DNA of 64,000 nucleotides from Coleofasciculus sp. FACHB-T130 (lineage in GTDB: Bacteria > Cyanobacteriota > Cyanobacteriia > Cyanobacteriales > FACHB-T130), in contig NZ_JACJOG010000010.1 in NCBI RefSeq assembly GCF_014695375.1, positions 31,693 to 95,692 of the forward strand, in the 5' to 3' direction. The position numbers and the translations under genes were made by a program. The notes beneath the pieces were generated by a model. It was not told the origin of the DNA. It saw nothing but the letters and a program-made list of their open reading frames with translations, and did not search any database. Below, one piece after another: positions 44,425-53,830 of the stretch (the stretch's first letter is position 1; each line of letters opens with the position of its first letter).

Positions 44425-45483
44425 TCACACTTCTTCATCAACCATCAACCCTGCTTGCATCAGGATTTTGGGTAGATCTAAAATAGCTATCATCTTTTCG
44501 CCGTAAGCAACCGTTCCTCGGAGGTATTCTTCCTTAACAGAACGGGCTGCGGCAGGTACTGGCATCATCTCCGACAGGTGCAAATACATTACATCCAATA
44601 CCTCATCAACTATCAAACCAGCCACTAGATCGTCGATGCAAGCAACCATCGCCTTTGCTGTATTCTCTAAATTACCCAATGGTAAATTTAATACCCCACG
44701 AATATCGATTAATGTCAAAATCTCACCCCGCAAATTCATATTGCCGACAATATAAGCTGGGCAACAAGGAATCGGAGTAACTTTGCGAATATCAGTAAAT
44801 TCGCGCACGTTCCCCAAATCCACCCCAAAATATTCACCATTTAAATTAATCACTGCCATCGGGCGGCTTCCCGTAAAATCTTGGTTCTCCGCTTGTCGCC
44901 TTAAATTTTCTGCCCGTTCCTGGAAAATCGCTATTTCTTCTGAGGTTTTATTGGAGAAAAATAGGCATCTCTCTTTGTGAGAACCAAAGGCACTATCAGC
45001 TTTTGTTTCTGGATTTAGCGATGTTTTTCCTGTAATTAATGTTTCAATTTGTTCTGTAGATTGGAGAAGCTTTTCCGGGTTTAGTAACATCACGATATCT
45101 GCCTCTAAATTGGCAATCCCCGTAACAAAATGGGGTTGATTCGCGATTTTTCGTTTATAGGAAAAATCTGCCGCGATCGCATTAGTGTAAATCTTCTGCA
45201 CGTCATGAACTTCATTGACAATAATGCCAAATCTAAATCCCTGACATACCAGAACAATTACACTATCCGTAAGGCGATATTCTGGGAATCCGTACCCCAG
45301 GCGAAAATGAAGATCCATAACTGGTAAGATTTCACCCCGGAGATTAAGCACTCCTACCATTTCAGGAGGTGCTTCTACGATTGGCGTTAACTCTGGGAGA
45401 AAGAAAATCTCTTGTACTGAAAATGCTTCTACTCCATAAAGGGAAGCATTCAAGCTGAAAATAATATATTGTTTATATTCCAT
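44425..45483 (-). CDS. cheW: Tandem CheW-CheW adaptor
   Basis: A 352-residue adaptor with two CheW domains, about 4-145 (YIIFSLNASLYGVEAFSVQEIF, VLNLRGEILPVMDLHFRLG) and about 205-345 (MAVINLNGEYFGVDLGNVREF, NMNLRGEILTLIDIRGVL). A charged linker of about 55 residues joins them. CheW links receptors to CheA; two fused copies can bridge more than one partner or cover the two separate CheW genes of Wsp-like systems. It starts 5 bases after the cheR stop, so the two genes are translationally coupled. Confidence 0.93.
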   Translation of the reverse strand: MEYKQYIIFSLNASLYGVEAFSVQEIFFLPELTPIVEAPPEMVGVLNLRGEILPVMDLHFRLGYGFPEYRLTDSVIVLVCQGFRFGIIVNEVHDVQKIYTNAIAADFSYKRKIANQPHFVTGIANLEADIVMLLNPEKLLQSTEQIETLITGKTSLNPETKADSAFGSHKERCLFFSNKTSEEIAIFQERAENLRRQAENQDFTGSRPMAVINLNGEYFGVDLGNVREFTDIRKVTPIPCCPAYIVGNMNLRGEILTLIDIRGVLNLPLGNLENTAKAMVACIDDLVAGLIVDEVLDVMYLHLSEMMPVPAAARSVKEEYLRGTVAYGEKMIAILDLPKILMQAGLMVDEEV

Positions 45484-45488
45484 AGAGA

Positions 45489-47069
45489 TTATAACTGTGG
45501 TTGTAACATTTTTTGGATGTGTACGATCAATTCTCCAACGGTCATTTTTTCTTGGGATTCAACTATCGATTCTTGAGGTAATTTTTTTAAAATTTCTAAA
45601 GCAACTGTTCGCATTTTTAAAGCTCTAGAAAGATTTCCTTCTAGTTCGTAAATGCCGCTAATTTCCAGATATGCCGAGATAGATGAAGGCACTAAGTAAA
45701 TAATTTTTTTTAATAAACTTTTAGCTTCTTCAACATCCCCCCGTTCTTCCGCAATATGGGCGAGTAGGTATAAAGGTTTTTCAGAAAGAGAATCGATTTT
45801 AAGTGCTAGTTGGCAGTAGTGAACTGCCTTGTCATATTCACCTAAGTTGGCATATATTTGAGCCATCAGATAGTAAGAGTCAAAGTTTTTGGGTGCCAAA
45901 GCGATCGCTTGCTCTGTTTTTTGAATTGCTGAGGGATAATACTTCTGTTTAAAAAGGGTTTTAGCTTCACAGAGAAATGCCTGAAAGCTTGAATTATTCG
46001 CCGATTTCTCGCTGATTTCAAGATTGGATAAGCGTTTGCATTCATTGACTTCGTTACTAATTTTGTCTTTTATTGGCACCAGAGAGTAATTTTTAGAAAC
46101 TAAGTGTGCTAGTTCTATTTTCACCTTATTTGCTGCTAGGGAAGATGGGCAAAGTATTGGTTCTTCAGTGTCAGAATAAACTTTTGCTTTCTTCTTTGAA
46201 AGCTTCCCTCCAAACGTCTCCTTAGGGCGTTGATAGATCGTTGATTCGGGAAACGACTCCGTGTGAAATAAGCTGATATCTATCCCCTGAAGTTCAGCAT
46301 GAGCCGTCAAAAGATATCCTTCTGGTTGTAAAGTATTGTAAAATTTATTGACAACAAGTGAAATAGCAGGTTTATCAAAATAAACAAAGACATTTCGACA
46401 AAGAATTAAATCAATATTTTGAACATCTAACAATAAATTAGGAAAGGGCGTTTTAACTAAATTGACAGTTTTGAAATTAACTATGTTTTGAATGTTGTTG
46501 TTAATTCTCCATTCCGTCCCATGTGGCTCAAAGTAGCAGCTTTGTAGTTTCTGGTCTAACAATCGAAATGACCAAGAACTATAAACTCCTTGTTTTGCTT
46601 TATTGATAGACTCTTGATTGATATCTGTTCCTAAAATATAGAGATTCCAGCTTTCCCAATCTGGAATGAGTTCGGTGAGGAGAATAGCTAGAGAATAAGG
46701 TTCTTCGCCAGTTGAGCATCCCGCGCTCCAAATCCGCAGAGTTTTTGTTTGTTTCTTAGCGGCTATCAATCGCGGTAAAATTTGATGTCTTAATAAAGAA
46801 AACTGACCTCTGTCTCGAAAAAAGTAACTTTCGCCAATTGTTAACAAATTCGCTAGTTCTTGCCATTCGCCCTGACTTTGATAAGTATCGATTTCTAATA
46901 ATTGGTAATAAGCCTCAGGAAGATAGATAGAAATGACGTTCATCCGGAAGCAAATTTTTTCACATAAAGCTTCTCGCTCTTGCGGACGAATCTGTAAGCC
47001 TGTATGAGTCCCGATGAGTTGTATAAAACGCTGTATGAGAGCTTCATTAAATTGTCTTTGAAATGACAC
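45489..47069 (-). CDS. cheR: Chemotaxis methyltransferase CheR with TPR tail
   Basis: A 526-residue SAM-dependent receptor methyltransferase. The CheR N-terminal helical domain and Rossmann domain (about 10-275) show GESYFFRD, WSAGCSTGEEPYSLA, ILGTDIN and DLILCRNVFVYF. A linker follows, then about four TPR units (about 365-495; SYYLMAQIYANLGEYDKAVHYCQ). CheR-TPR fusions occur in WspC- and FrzF-like proteins, where TPRs steer substrate choice. Translation starts at GTG 47069 with AAGGAGA just upstream. It is 5 bases from the cheW-cheW gene. Its coding sequence is more AT-rich than cheA. Confidence 0.94.
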   Translation of the reverse strand: MSFQRQFNEALIQRFIQLIGTHTGLQIRPQEREALCEKICFRMNVISIYLPEAYYQLLEIDTYQSQGEWQELANLLTIGESYFFRDRGQFSLLRHQILPRLIAAKKQTKTLRIWSAGCSTGEEPYSLAILLTELIPDWESWNLYILGTDINQESINKAKQGVYSSWSFRLLDQKLQSCYFEPHGTEWRINNNIQNIVNFKTVNLVKTPFPNLLLDVQNIDLILCRNVFVYFDKPAISLVVNKFYNTLQPEGYLLTAHAELQGIDISLFHTESFPESTIYQRPKETFGGKLSKKKAKVYSDTEEPILCPSSLAANKVKIELAHLVSKNYSLVPIKDKISNEVNECKRLSNLEISEKSANNSSFQAFLCEAKTLFKQKYYPSAIQKTEQAIALAPKNFDSYYLMAQIYANLGEYDKAVHYCQLALKIDSLSEKPLYLLAHIAEERGDVEEAKSLLKKIIYLVPSSISAYLEISGIYELEGNLSRALKMRTVALEILKKLPQESIVESQEKMTVGELIVHIQKMLQPQL

Positions 47070-47193
47070 GGAATCTCCTTCTCATTAAACTTCCCTGGTA
47101 GGACGAGTAAATAGCTTACTGAATACAAGAGGGCGATCGCTTTAGCGGCAGATGCATTCCTCGGCAAGGGCAACGCTTAGTTGTGTTGAGTAG

Positions 47194-50100
47194 TTACAGG
47201 CAAGGAATCATAGGAATTTCAATCCAAAACTCTGCTCCCTGTCCTGGTTCTGACACGCACTTGAGCATTCCGCCATGTTTCTCCACCACAATTTGGTAGC
47301 TAATGGATAGCCCCAAACCAGTTCCCTTGCCGACTGGCTTGGTGGTAAAGAAGGGGTCAAACAGACGCTTGATAACGTTCTCTGGCATTCCTGGGCCATT
47401 GTCTCGAATCCGAATCACAACGACTTGGTTCTTGGTCATTGGTAATGGATCTTCGGTGATTGGCGTCAGCGACGTGTTAGGGCTTCCAGTCTCTTCCTCA
47501 TTACCCGTTAGACGATTACGGATTTCGGTGGCGATAGTAATTTTCCTTGGTTCGGGTTGGCTGTCGAGGGCATCAATCGCATTGCTGAGAATGTTCATGA
47601 ACACTTGATTGAGCTGACCGGCGTAGCAATCGACTAAGGGAAGATTGCCGTACTCCTTCAAGACTTGAATCCCGCCGTAAGCGCCATTGGGTTTCAGACG
47701 GCTATGGAGAATGAGCAAACTATTGTCGATTCCCTCGTGGATATCGACCGGCTTCATTTCAGCTTCATCCAGACGAGAGAAGTTCCGCAGTGACAAGACA
47801 ATCTGACGGATGCGGTCAGCGCCCATTTGCATGGAAGATAGCATTTTGGGCAAGTCATCAATGATGAAGTCTAAATCAATCTCTTCTTCTTGCGCTTGAA
47901 TTGCGGGAACGGGATTGGTGTAGTGCTGTTGATAGAGGTGTACGAGATCGAGTAGGTCTTGAATGTAGTCGCTGGTGTGGCTGAGGTTGCCGGTGATGAA
48001 ATTGACTGGGTTGTTGATTTCGTGGGCGATACCGGCGACCATTTGACCCAAGCTGGACATTTTTTCGGTCTGAATCAGCTGAGATTGAGCTTGTTTGAGA
48101 TTGTGCAATGCTTGCTCTAGTTGTTGCGTCTGGGTTTGCGCGGCACGGGCGGCGGCACGGCTTTGGGCGTAGAGTTCGGCTTGGTCAATGGCGATCGCTA
48201 GCTGATCCACGACGCCTTGCAGTAGCTCAATTTCGCTGTCAAGCCAGGGACGGGATCCACTGCTATGACTACAGACAATCGCGCCTAAATGACCGGCGTG
48301 GGTTTTCAAAGGTAGCAGCAGCACCGAACGAACGCCCAAATTGCTCAGTAGAGGTACGATTTGCATTTCTCCATCCTCGGCATTTAGGCTGCGATCGCTT
48401 GTCAGATCGTCAACCCGCAAAGTCTGAAGTTTGCGGATTTTGTCGCTTAGGGGATCGAGTTTTTCTGGGGGACACTCGGAGAGCAAACTCGGTCTACTCC
48501 CGTCTGTTGTCGCTTCGTGAGTTACGGTCAGACTCGCCTGATTGGACTGCGCCCAGCACCACAAATACTGACATTGGTCAACTTGCAACAAACCGCGAAT
48601 CTCATTGACGGCGGTTCCCAGGATGGTATCCAGATCGAGGGAATCTCGAATCTGGCTTGCTAATCGGAACAGCAAGGCTTCCCGACGTGCTGAGAGGGCT
48701 TCTTTCGCCCAAGACCGATCGATGGCGATCGCGATCGCGTTGACGACCCACCCTAAGACTTGATGAGCGGCTTCGCTAAAACGTTGGCTGCTGCATACAG
48801 CCATGACGCCCACCAGTCGCTCTTCGACAATCAGGGGATAGGTTGCTAAATAGCTTTCGGGAATTCGCAAACAGCTTTCAGCGACAACATCATCGTACAA
48901 GCGGGCTTCCAACCCGCCCCCAGACCGATAATTACTATCCTGAGTCAGGTAGGGTTGACGAGTTTGAGCGACGAACCCGACGAGGGTACCGTCTAGAACC
49001 TGGTGACGCTGAGCCAACAAATCTTGCCAATACAATTCGCTCTCTCGATCAACCCTTGTCGTTGCTTGCAATTCCAAACGGTTAAGTTTTTGGTTAAATG
49101 TCCAGATACAAGCAAAAGTTGCATCAAGATGCTGCACCATTGCTTCCGTACAGTGATTGAGGCTTTCCGCTAAAGAGCCAGATGCACCCAAGGCAGTACC
49201 GATTTCTGCTTCTAGGGTCGAGAGGCGCGATCGCTCCATCAGTGCTGCTTCTGACTGTTTGCGACCTGTAACATCCCGGAAATAAACCGATAGACCATCT
49301 TGATAGGGATAGCCCCGCACTTCAAACCACGACTCCAGCGGCTCGTAGAACACCTCAAAGTGAACCGTTACTTGATTGGCAACTGCCCGCTGGTACTCCT
49401 GATAAAAATTAGAAGTGACTGCTTCTGGAAACTCATCCCAAATACACTGATTAATCAACTCATCTTTGCTTCTAAACAAAAGCTGCTCTGCCCGCGAGTT
49501 CAAATAGGTGAATCGCCACTCGGTATCTAAAGTAAAGAAAGCATCGGTAATACTTTCCAAAATGTTCCGAGTGCGGTTCTCGCTGTTGACAGCCGCCTCG
49601 CGTGCCGCCTGTTCCCTCGCCAAAAGCTGGATGCGCTCCTCCTCTTGCCGCTTGCGCTCGTCGATATCCGTGTTCGTCCCAAACCAACTGACGATCCTGC
49701 CTTCGTTATCATGCACGGGTACCGCCCGTCCCAAGTGCCAGCGATAGTTTCCCTCAGCCGAATTCAGCAGGCGAAATTCAACTTCGTAAGGCTCTCCCGT
49801 AAAGAGAGAATGACTCCAGCGGGCAATACACCCCGGCACATCCTCCGGATGCAGCACATCTTGCCATCCCCAGCCCACCATTTCCTCGAAGGTGCGTTTG
49901 AAATATTCTAGAACGCGCTGGTTCACATAATCGAGTGCGCCATCTGGCTGTGCCGTCCATACCTGTTGCGGAATCACTTCAGCTAAAGCGCGAAAGCGCT
50001 GTTCGCTCTGCCGTCGTAATTCTTCTGCCCTTTTGCGCTCAGTGATGTCTTGACAGATTGCTACATATTCAACGGGTTTTCCATCGGAATTTAAGACGGG

Positions 50101-52320
50101 CACAATGGTGGTATCTACCCAGTAACAAGTTCCGTCTTTGGCTCGATTTCTGATTTCGCCATGCCAGACGCTGCAACTACTGATGGTTGCCCACATCTGC
50201 TGAAAAAATTCCTTGGGGTGATAGTCAGAATTGATGATGCGGTGATTTTGTCCGAGCAGTTCCTCTTTGGAGTATTGAGAAATTTCGCAGAATTTATCGT
50301 TTACATAGTTAATCTTTCCGATCGAGTCAGTGACTGCCACGATTGAAGATTGAGCGAGTGCAAACTTGATGTCTGCCACTTCTTTGAGGGATTCAGACAG
50401 TGCAAATTCAGCTCGCTGACGCTCTTGTTGTGCATGAGCGTCTTTGATGGTAATCATCAAGTATCCGGCAATATCAGTTAAGGTGGCTAGCTCATGTTCG
50501 CTCCATTTGTATGGTTGCGGCGAGTCAAAGCACAGCAAGCCTACTAACTGGTCGGAATACGGAAACGGTACGTCAAGCATAGACTGAGTTTGGACTGCCA
50601 GCAGGACATCAGTGAGAGGTGCTAGCCGGAAGTCTTGGGTAACATCGTTACAGATGAATGATTCGCCCATCTGCAAGGCATTGAGATATTCCGGAGCCGC
50701 AGTGAGGTCAACCACCGCTCCTGAGAGTTTCGGCATTCCTAGCGGCTCGATGGAGGAAATTACTGTCAAGATACCTTGGTGATTAATCGTTGAGTAAGCT
50801 ATTCGCAGATAAGGGAAATATTCGCTAATTTGTTTGAGCGTGCGCTCAATTATTTGCTCTATCGACAAACCAGATCGGGTTTTAGTCGAGATGCTGTTAA
50901 GCAACTGAAGACGAGTTTTGCTCTTCAGAAGCGCTGTCTCGGCTCGCTTGGAGAGCGTGATGTCTGTCTGAATGCCAACCAAGTAAAGTAAATCGCCATT
51001 ATCTGAGAACACGGGCGAAATTTTTAATTGGTTCCAGAAAGGTTGACCATCTTTGCGATAGTTTAGCAGCGTGACTTTAACTTCTCTCGCTTGAGCGATC
51101 GCATTCCTAATTTTTGCGATCGCTTCTGGATCGGTATCGGCACCTTGCAAAAACCGGCAGTTACGACCAATCGCTTCCTCTGGCTGATACCCAGTAATTC
51201 GGGTGAAAGCTGGGTTCGCGTAAACAATCGGGCAATCTAGTTGATGGGGATCGACGATGACAACTCCATCTGAAACTGACTTTACAGCTTGTGCCAGTTT
51301 CAGATTTTCTGCGGCGGCTCGACGCAAGGCATCTTCAGTTTGCTGACGTTTGGTGATATCCATAACTGTGCCGATCGTGCGAACCGTTGTTGCCGTTTCG
51401 CTGTAAAGAACTTTGCCTTTTCCCGCTAGCCAGCGGATACTGCCATCAGGACAGACAATGCGGAATTCAATCTCGTGGTCTGTTTTACCCTGAATAGAGT
51501 CAGCGATCGCCCCAGCGACAAGTTCCCGATCTTCAGGATGAACCCATTTTAGGAAGCATTCCTGAGTTGCGTCAGTGCCCGGAACTAAACCCAATAGCCC
51601 CTCTAAATTATCAGATCCTGTTGGAGCGATTCCTTCACCTGTCAAAAGATTAAAATCCTCAATGTTAGTGCCAGAAGCTGCTCGTCCCAACTGAAATCGG
51701 GTTTCTTTCTCCTGAAGTGCTGCTTCAGTTTGCTGTTGATTGATGATAATTTGTTCGAGGTTTGTTAAGTTTTTTCCCAGTTGTAAGTGAGCGATCGCTT
51801 GCCTTCCTAATGTCCCCAGTGCTTCCTGCTGTTCCCGGCTTAAATCTCGCGGCACATCATCGAGCGCAGATAGCACCCCTACCATTACGCCCTCAGATGT
51901 GATTAAGGGCACACCCGCATAAAATCGGAGTTTTGGGTCGGATTTCACTAAGGCATGGCTAGCAAACCGTTTATCAGACAGGGTATCCCGAACGAGCATC
52001 AACTCGCATTCGCAGATTTCTGGTTGCAGGATCGCATAAGTGCAGAAAGCAACATAGGGGTCAGTATCTAGAGTGGAAATGCCCCATTTTGACTGAAGCC
52101 AATGTTGTTTACCATCCATAAAGCTGAGCAAAGCCATCTTCGTCTGGCAAATATAGGCCGCTAAACGAGTCAGATCGTCGAAAGCAGCTACAGATATTTG
52201 AAGATACGCTAGCTCCGGAGGAGCCGTAACGCTGATGCGATCGGGGATAGAGTCGAGTAGCGGACACCATCGCAGAGCATCGAGCGGGATTGCTCCGTTT
52301 CCAGGTATTCTTGCGTTCAT
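47194..52320 (-). CDS. Giant sensor kinase with LOV domain (GAF-PAS-LOV-GAF-PAS3-GAF2-HK)
   Basis: A soluble kinase of 1708 residues from ATG 52320 (a GTG at 52350 would add 10). Order: GAF (about 45-195), PAS_3 (215-325), LOV (345-455), GAF (470-635), three PAS (650-765, 775-895, 920-1030), two GAF (1050-1215, 1220-1390), HisKA of the NtrB-like type with [12 protein letters not shown], and HATPase (1550-1705). The LOV domain has GRNCRFLQG with Cys388 and flavin contacts Asn387, Gln392, Asn420, Asn430 and Gln451, so blue-light sensing is expected. It has no receiver, so the phosphate must go to a separate regulator. It is 125 bp upstream of cheR on the same strand and may be part of that operon. 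Confidence 0.92.
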   Translation of the reverse strand: MNARIPGNGAIPLDALRWCPLLDSIPDRISVTAPPELAYLQISVAAFDDLTRLAAYICQTKMALLSFMDGKQHWLQSKWGISTLDTDPYVAFCTYAILQPEICECELMLVRDTLSDKRFASHALVKSDPKLRFYAGVPLITSEGVMVGVLSALDDVPRDLSREQQEALGTLGRQAIAHLQLGKNLTNLEQIIINQQQTEAALQEKETRFQLGRAASGTNIEDFNLLTGEGIAPTGSDNLEGLLGLVPGTDATQECFLKWVHPEDRELVAGAIADSIQGKTDHEIEFRIVCPDGSIRWLAGKGKVLYSETATTVRTIGTVMDITKRQQTEDALRRAAAENLKLAQAVKSVSDGVVIVDPHQLDCPIVYANPAFTRITGYQPEEAIGRNCRFLQGADTDPEAIAKIRNAIAQAREVKVTLLNYRKDGQPFWNQLKISPVFSDNGDLLYLVGIQTDITLSKRAETALLKSKTRLQLLNSISTKTRSGLSIEQIIERTLKQISEYFPYLRIAYSTINHQGILTVISSIEPLGMPKLSGAVVDLTAAPEYLNALQMGESFICNDVTQDFRLAPLTDVLLAVQTQSMLDVPFPYSDQLVGLLCFDSPQPYKWSEHELATLTDIAGYLMITIKDAHAQQERQRAEFALSESLKEVADIKFALAQSSIVAVTDSIGKINYVNDKFCEISQYSKEELLGQNHRIINSDYHPKEFFQQMWATISSCSVWHGEIRNRAKDGTCYWVDTTIVPVLNSDGKPVEYVAICQDITERKRAEELRRQSEQRFRALAEVIPQQVWTAQPDGALDYVNQRVLEYFKRTFEEMVGWGWQDVLHPEDVPGCIARWSHSLFTGEPYEVEFRLLNSAEGNYRWHLGRAVPVHDNEGRIVSWFGTNTDIDERKRQEEERIQLLAREQAAREAAVNSENRTRNILESITDAFFTLDTEWRFTYLNSRAEQLLFRSKDELINQCIWDEFPEAVTSNFYQEYQRAVANQVTVHFEVFYEPLESWFEVRGYPYQDGLSVYFRDVTGRKQSEAALMERSRLSTLEAEIGTALGASGSLAESLNHCTEAMVQHLDATFACIWTFNQKLNRLELQATTRVDRESELYWQDLLAQRHQVLDGTLVGFVAQTRQPYLTQDSNYRSGGGLEARLYDDVVAESCLRIPESYLATYPLIVEERLVGVMAVCSSQRFSEAAHQVLGWVVNAIAIAIDRSWAKEALSARREALLFRLASQIRDSLDLDTILGTAVNEIRGLLQVDQCQYLWCWAQSNQASLTVTHEATTDGSRPSLLSECPPEKLDPLSDKIRKLQTLRVDDLTSDRSLNAEDGEMQIVPLLSNLGVRSVLLLPLKTHAGHLGAIVCSHSSGSRPWLDSEIELLQGVVDQLAIAIDQAELYAQSRAAARAAQTQTQQLEQALHNLKQAQSQLIQTEKMSSLGQMVAGIAHEINNPVNFITGNLSHTSDYIQDLLDLVHLYQQHYTNPVPAIQAQEEEIDLDFIIDDLPKMLSSMQMGADRIRQIVLSLRNFSRLDEAEMKPVDIHEGIDNSLLILHSRLKPNGAYGGIQVLKEYGNLPLVDCYAGQLNQVFMNILSNAIDALDSQPEPRKITIATEIRNRLTGNEEETGSPNTSLTPITEDPLPMTKNQVVVIRIRDNGPGMPENVIKRLFDPFFTTKPVGKGTGLGLSISYQIVVEKHGGMLKCVSEPGQGAEFWIEIPMIPCL

Positions 52321-53207
52321 GTTAAGCGCCCTTTTCTGCGAATGCTGCACTTTTTAGGAGCTGGCTGTATAAATGTTTACTTTTATTAAAACCGGATGAT
52401 GAAGGCAGTCTTTGAGACTTACTTTCCCTTTGCCTCTATGAGAAGCTTTATTGAAAGTTATATGATGTAGATGTTCCCTTATTTAGTTACTGAACTTAAT
52501 CTTTGATACTGCATCGCTTAAGTTAGGTTAGTTGATGCCAGCCACAGACTAAAAGAAACAACCGCGTAAAGTTTAGGTAGGCAATACCCTCTTCACCGCA
52601 ATTGCCAAGCCACCATCCGTCTTTAGGGAAAGCTAGGTTTTTGGCTGCAAGCAGAAATGCGATCGCGCTTCTGCTTGCAGCCTGCTAACGAAGCCTTTCT
52701 AGAGCAACTTGGCAGAACCTTCTCTATCTAGGATTCCCGTCGAGGATATATTTCTATCACAGACTGATATTTTTTGATTAACAAACACCCCATCCGCTCT
52801 TTTAGTATTTTTATCTTTACAAAACAAATGCAGCTTCAGTTTGTTTTCTTGTTACAATTATTTAACTATATTCCCGTAATTCTTCTATTCACTGAGCAAT
52901 AATCCTCAAGCTATAGTGCATATAGTAGAATGTTTATTTTAATAAAATTCAATTTTTGTAAAGCATTTTGAGATAGACAAACATTGAACAAACATTTATT
53001 AATAAGGAGTCCTAAAAAACTCAACGAAACTAGAAAAGCCTTAAATTAAGAATAGCTGGACAGGATAGATGTATTCTGACAAAGGAAAGCGATGCTCTCT
53101 TACCTACTGGGGCTGACGTTAGAATAATTTGGATTGGGCTTTTTAATCGCCTTTGAACCGAATTCAATGATTGTAGGTTTTTGTATACTAAAAACTGGGT
53201 AAAGAAG
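52321..53207. other. Divergent intergenic region
   Basis: An 887-bp gap between the giant kinase and a plus-strand response regulator. It is AT-rich on the right half. One strong hairpin lies at 52643-52682. No gene, array or recognised RNA was seen; it probably holds both promoters. Confidence 0.6.
52643..52682. repeat. 14-bp perfect hairpin with HIP1 in the loop
   Basis: GGCTGCAAGCAGAA (52643-52656) pairs with TTCTGCTTGCAGCC (52669-52682). The 12-base loop contains GCGATCGC. There is no T-run on either side. Confidence 0.75.
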
Positions 53208-53609
53208 ATGTCTTCAACTTTGAGTGATATACCGACTATCCTAGCAGTGGATGATAGTAGCGTCATGCAGACGCTGATCAAACGTGCCCTAGAAAGAGAC
53301 TACAAAGTTTTGGTGGCAGATAATGCAGTAGATGCCTTATCGGTGATTTACCACCAGCAGATTTCAATTTTATTACTGGATGTTTCCATGCCAGGGGTAG
53401 ACGGCTTAGAACTCTGCCGCACAGTCCGGAGTTTACCGCAATTTAGCGAGCTACCCATCATCATGCTGACAGCCCGAGACGGAGTTTTTGATAAAGTACA
53501 GGGGCGTCTGGCGGGTGCAACTGAATATTTGACAAAACCCTTTGAGGCTGAGCAACTGCGCCAGATTGTTGGCAGTTTTATTAATTCAAATTGTTCAACT
53601 GAAATTTAA
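53208..53609 (+). CDS. CheY-like single-domain response regulator
   Basis: A 133-residue receiver with AVDDSSVM, phospho-acceptor Asp58 in LLLDVSMPGVDG, Thr in IMLTARDG and Lys in YLTKPFEA. ATG 53208 with GTAAAGAAG upstream is preferred to TTG 53181. It is the nearest free receiver to the che locus, divergent from the giant kinase, and so is a candidate output for the kinase or CheA. It is convergent with the adenylyl cyclase gene. The receiver is of PilG/PatA-like type. Confidence 0.88.
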   Translation: MSSTLSDIPTILAVDDSSVMQTLIKRALERDYKVLVADNAVDALSVIYHQQISILLLDVSMPGVDGLELCRTVRSLPQFSELPIIMLTARDGVFDKVQGRLAGATEYLTKPFEAEQLRQIVGSFINSNCSTEI

Positions 53610-53830
53610 TTTCCACTCCCTCAAACTAGAAGTGTTAGCGTAGCGAATACTTGTTGGTTAAAATTAGTCACCAACACGATGCCATTGGTTCACATCCCCA
53701 ACTTCTCTCTCGAAGTCGGGGATCTCGCCTTCAGGAATCATTTAAGACGGTTACACTTATCCGATTCCAGGGTGATTTTGCTGATAGCTCATCGCAAAAA
53801 TAGAGGCTTGAGATTAGCCATTAGCCATTC

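Noticed and set aside
48650..49150. GAF domains of the giant kinase as bilin-binding (CBCR) photosensors
   Set aside because: No Cys-His chromophore motif is visible in the GAF domains.
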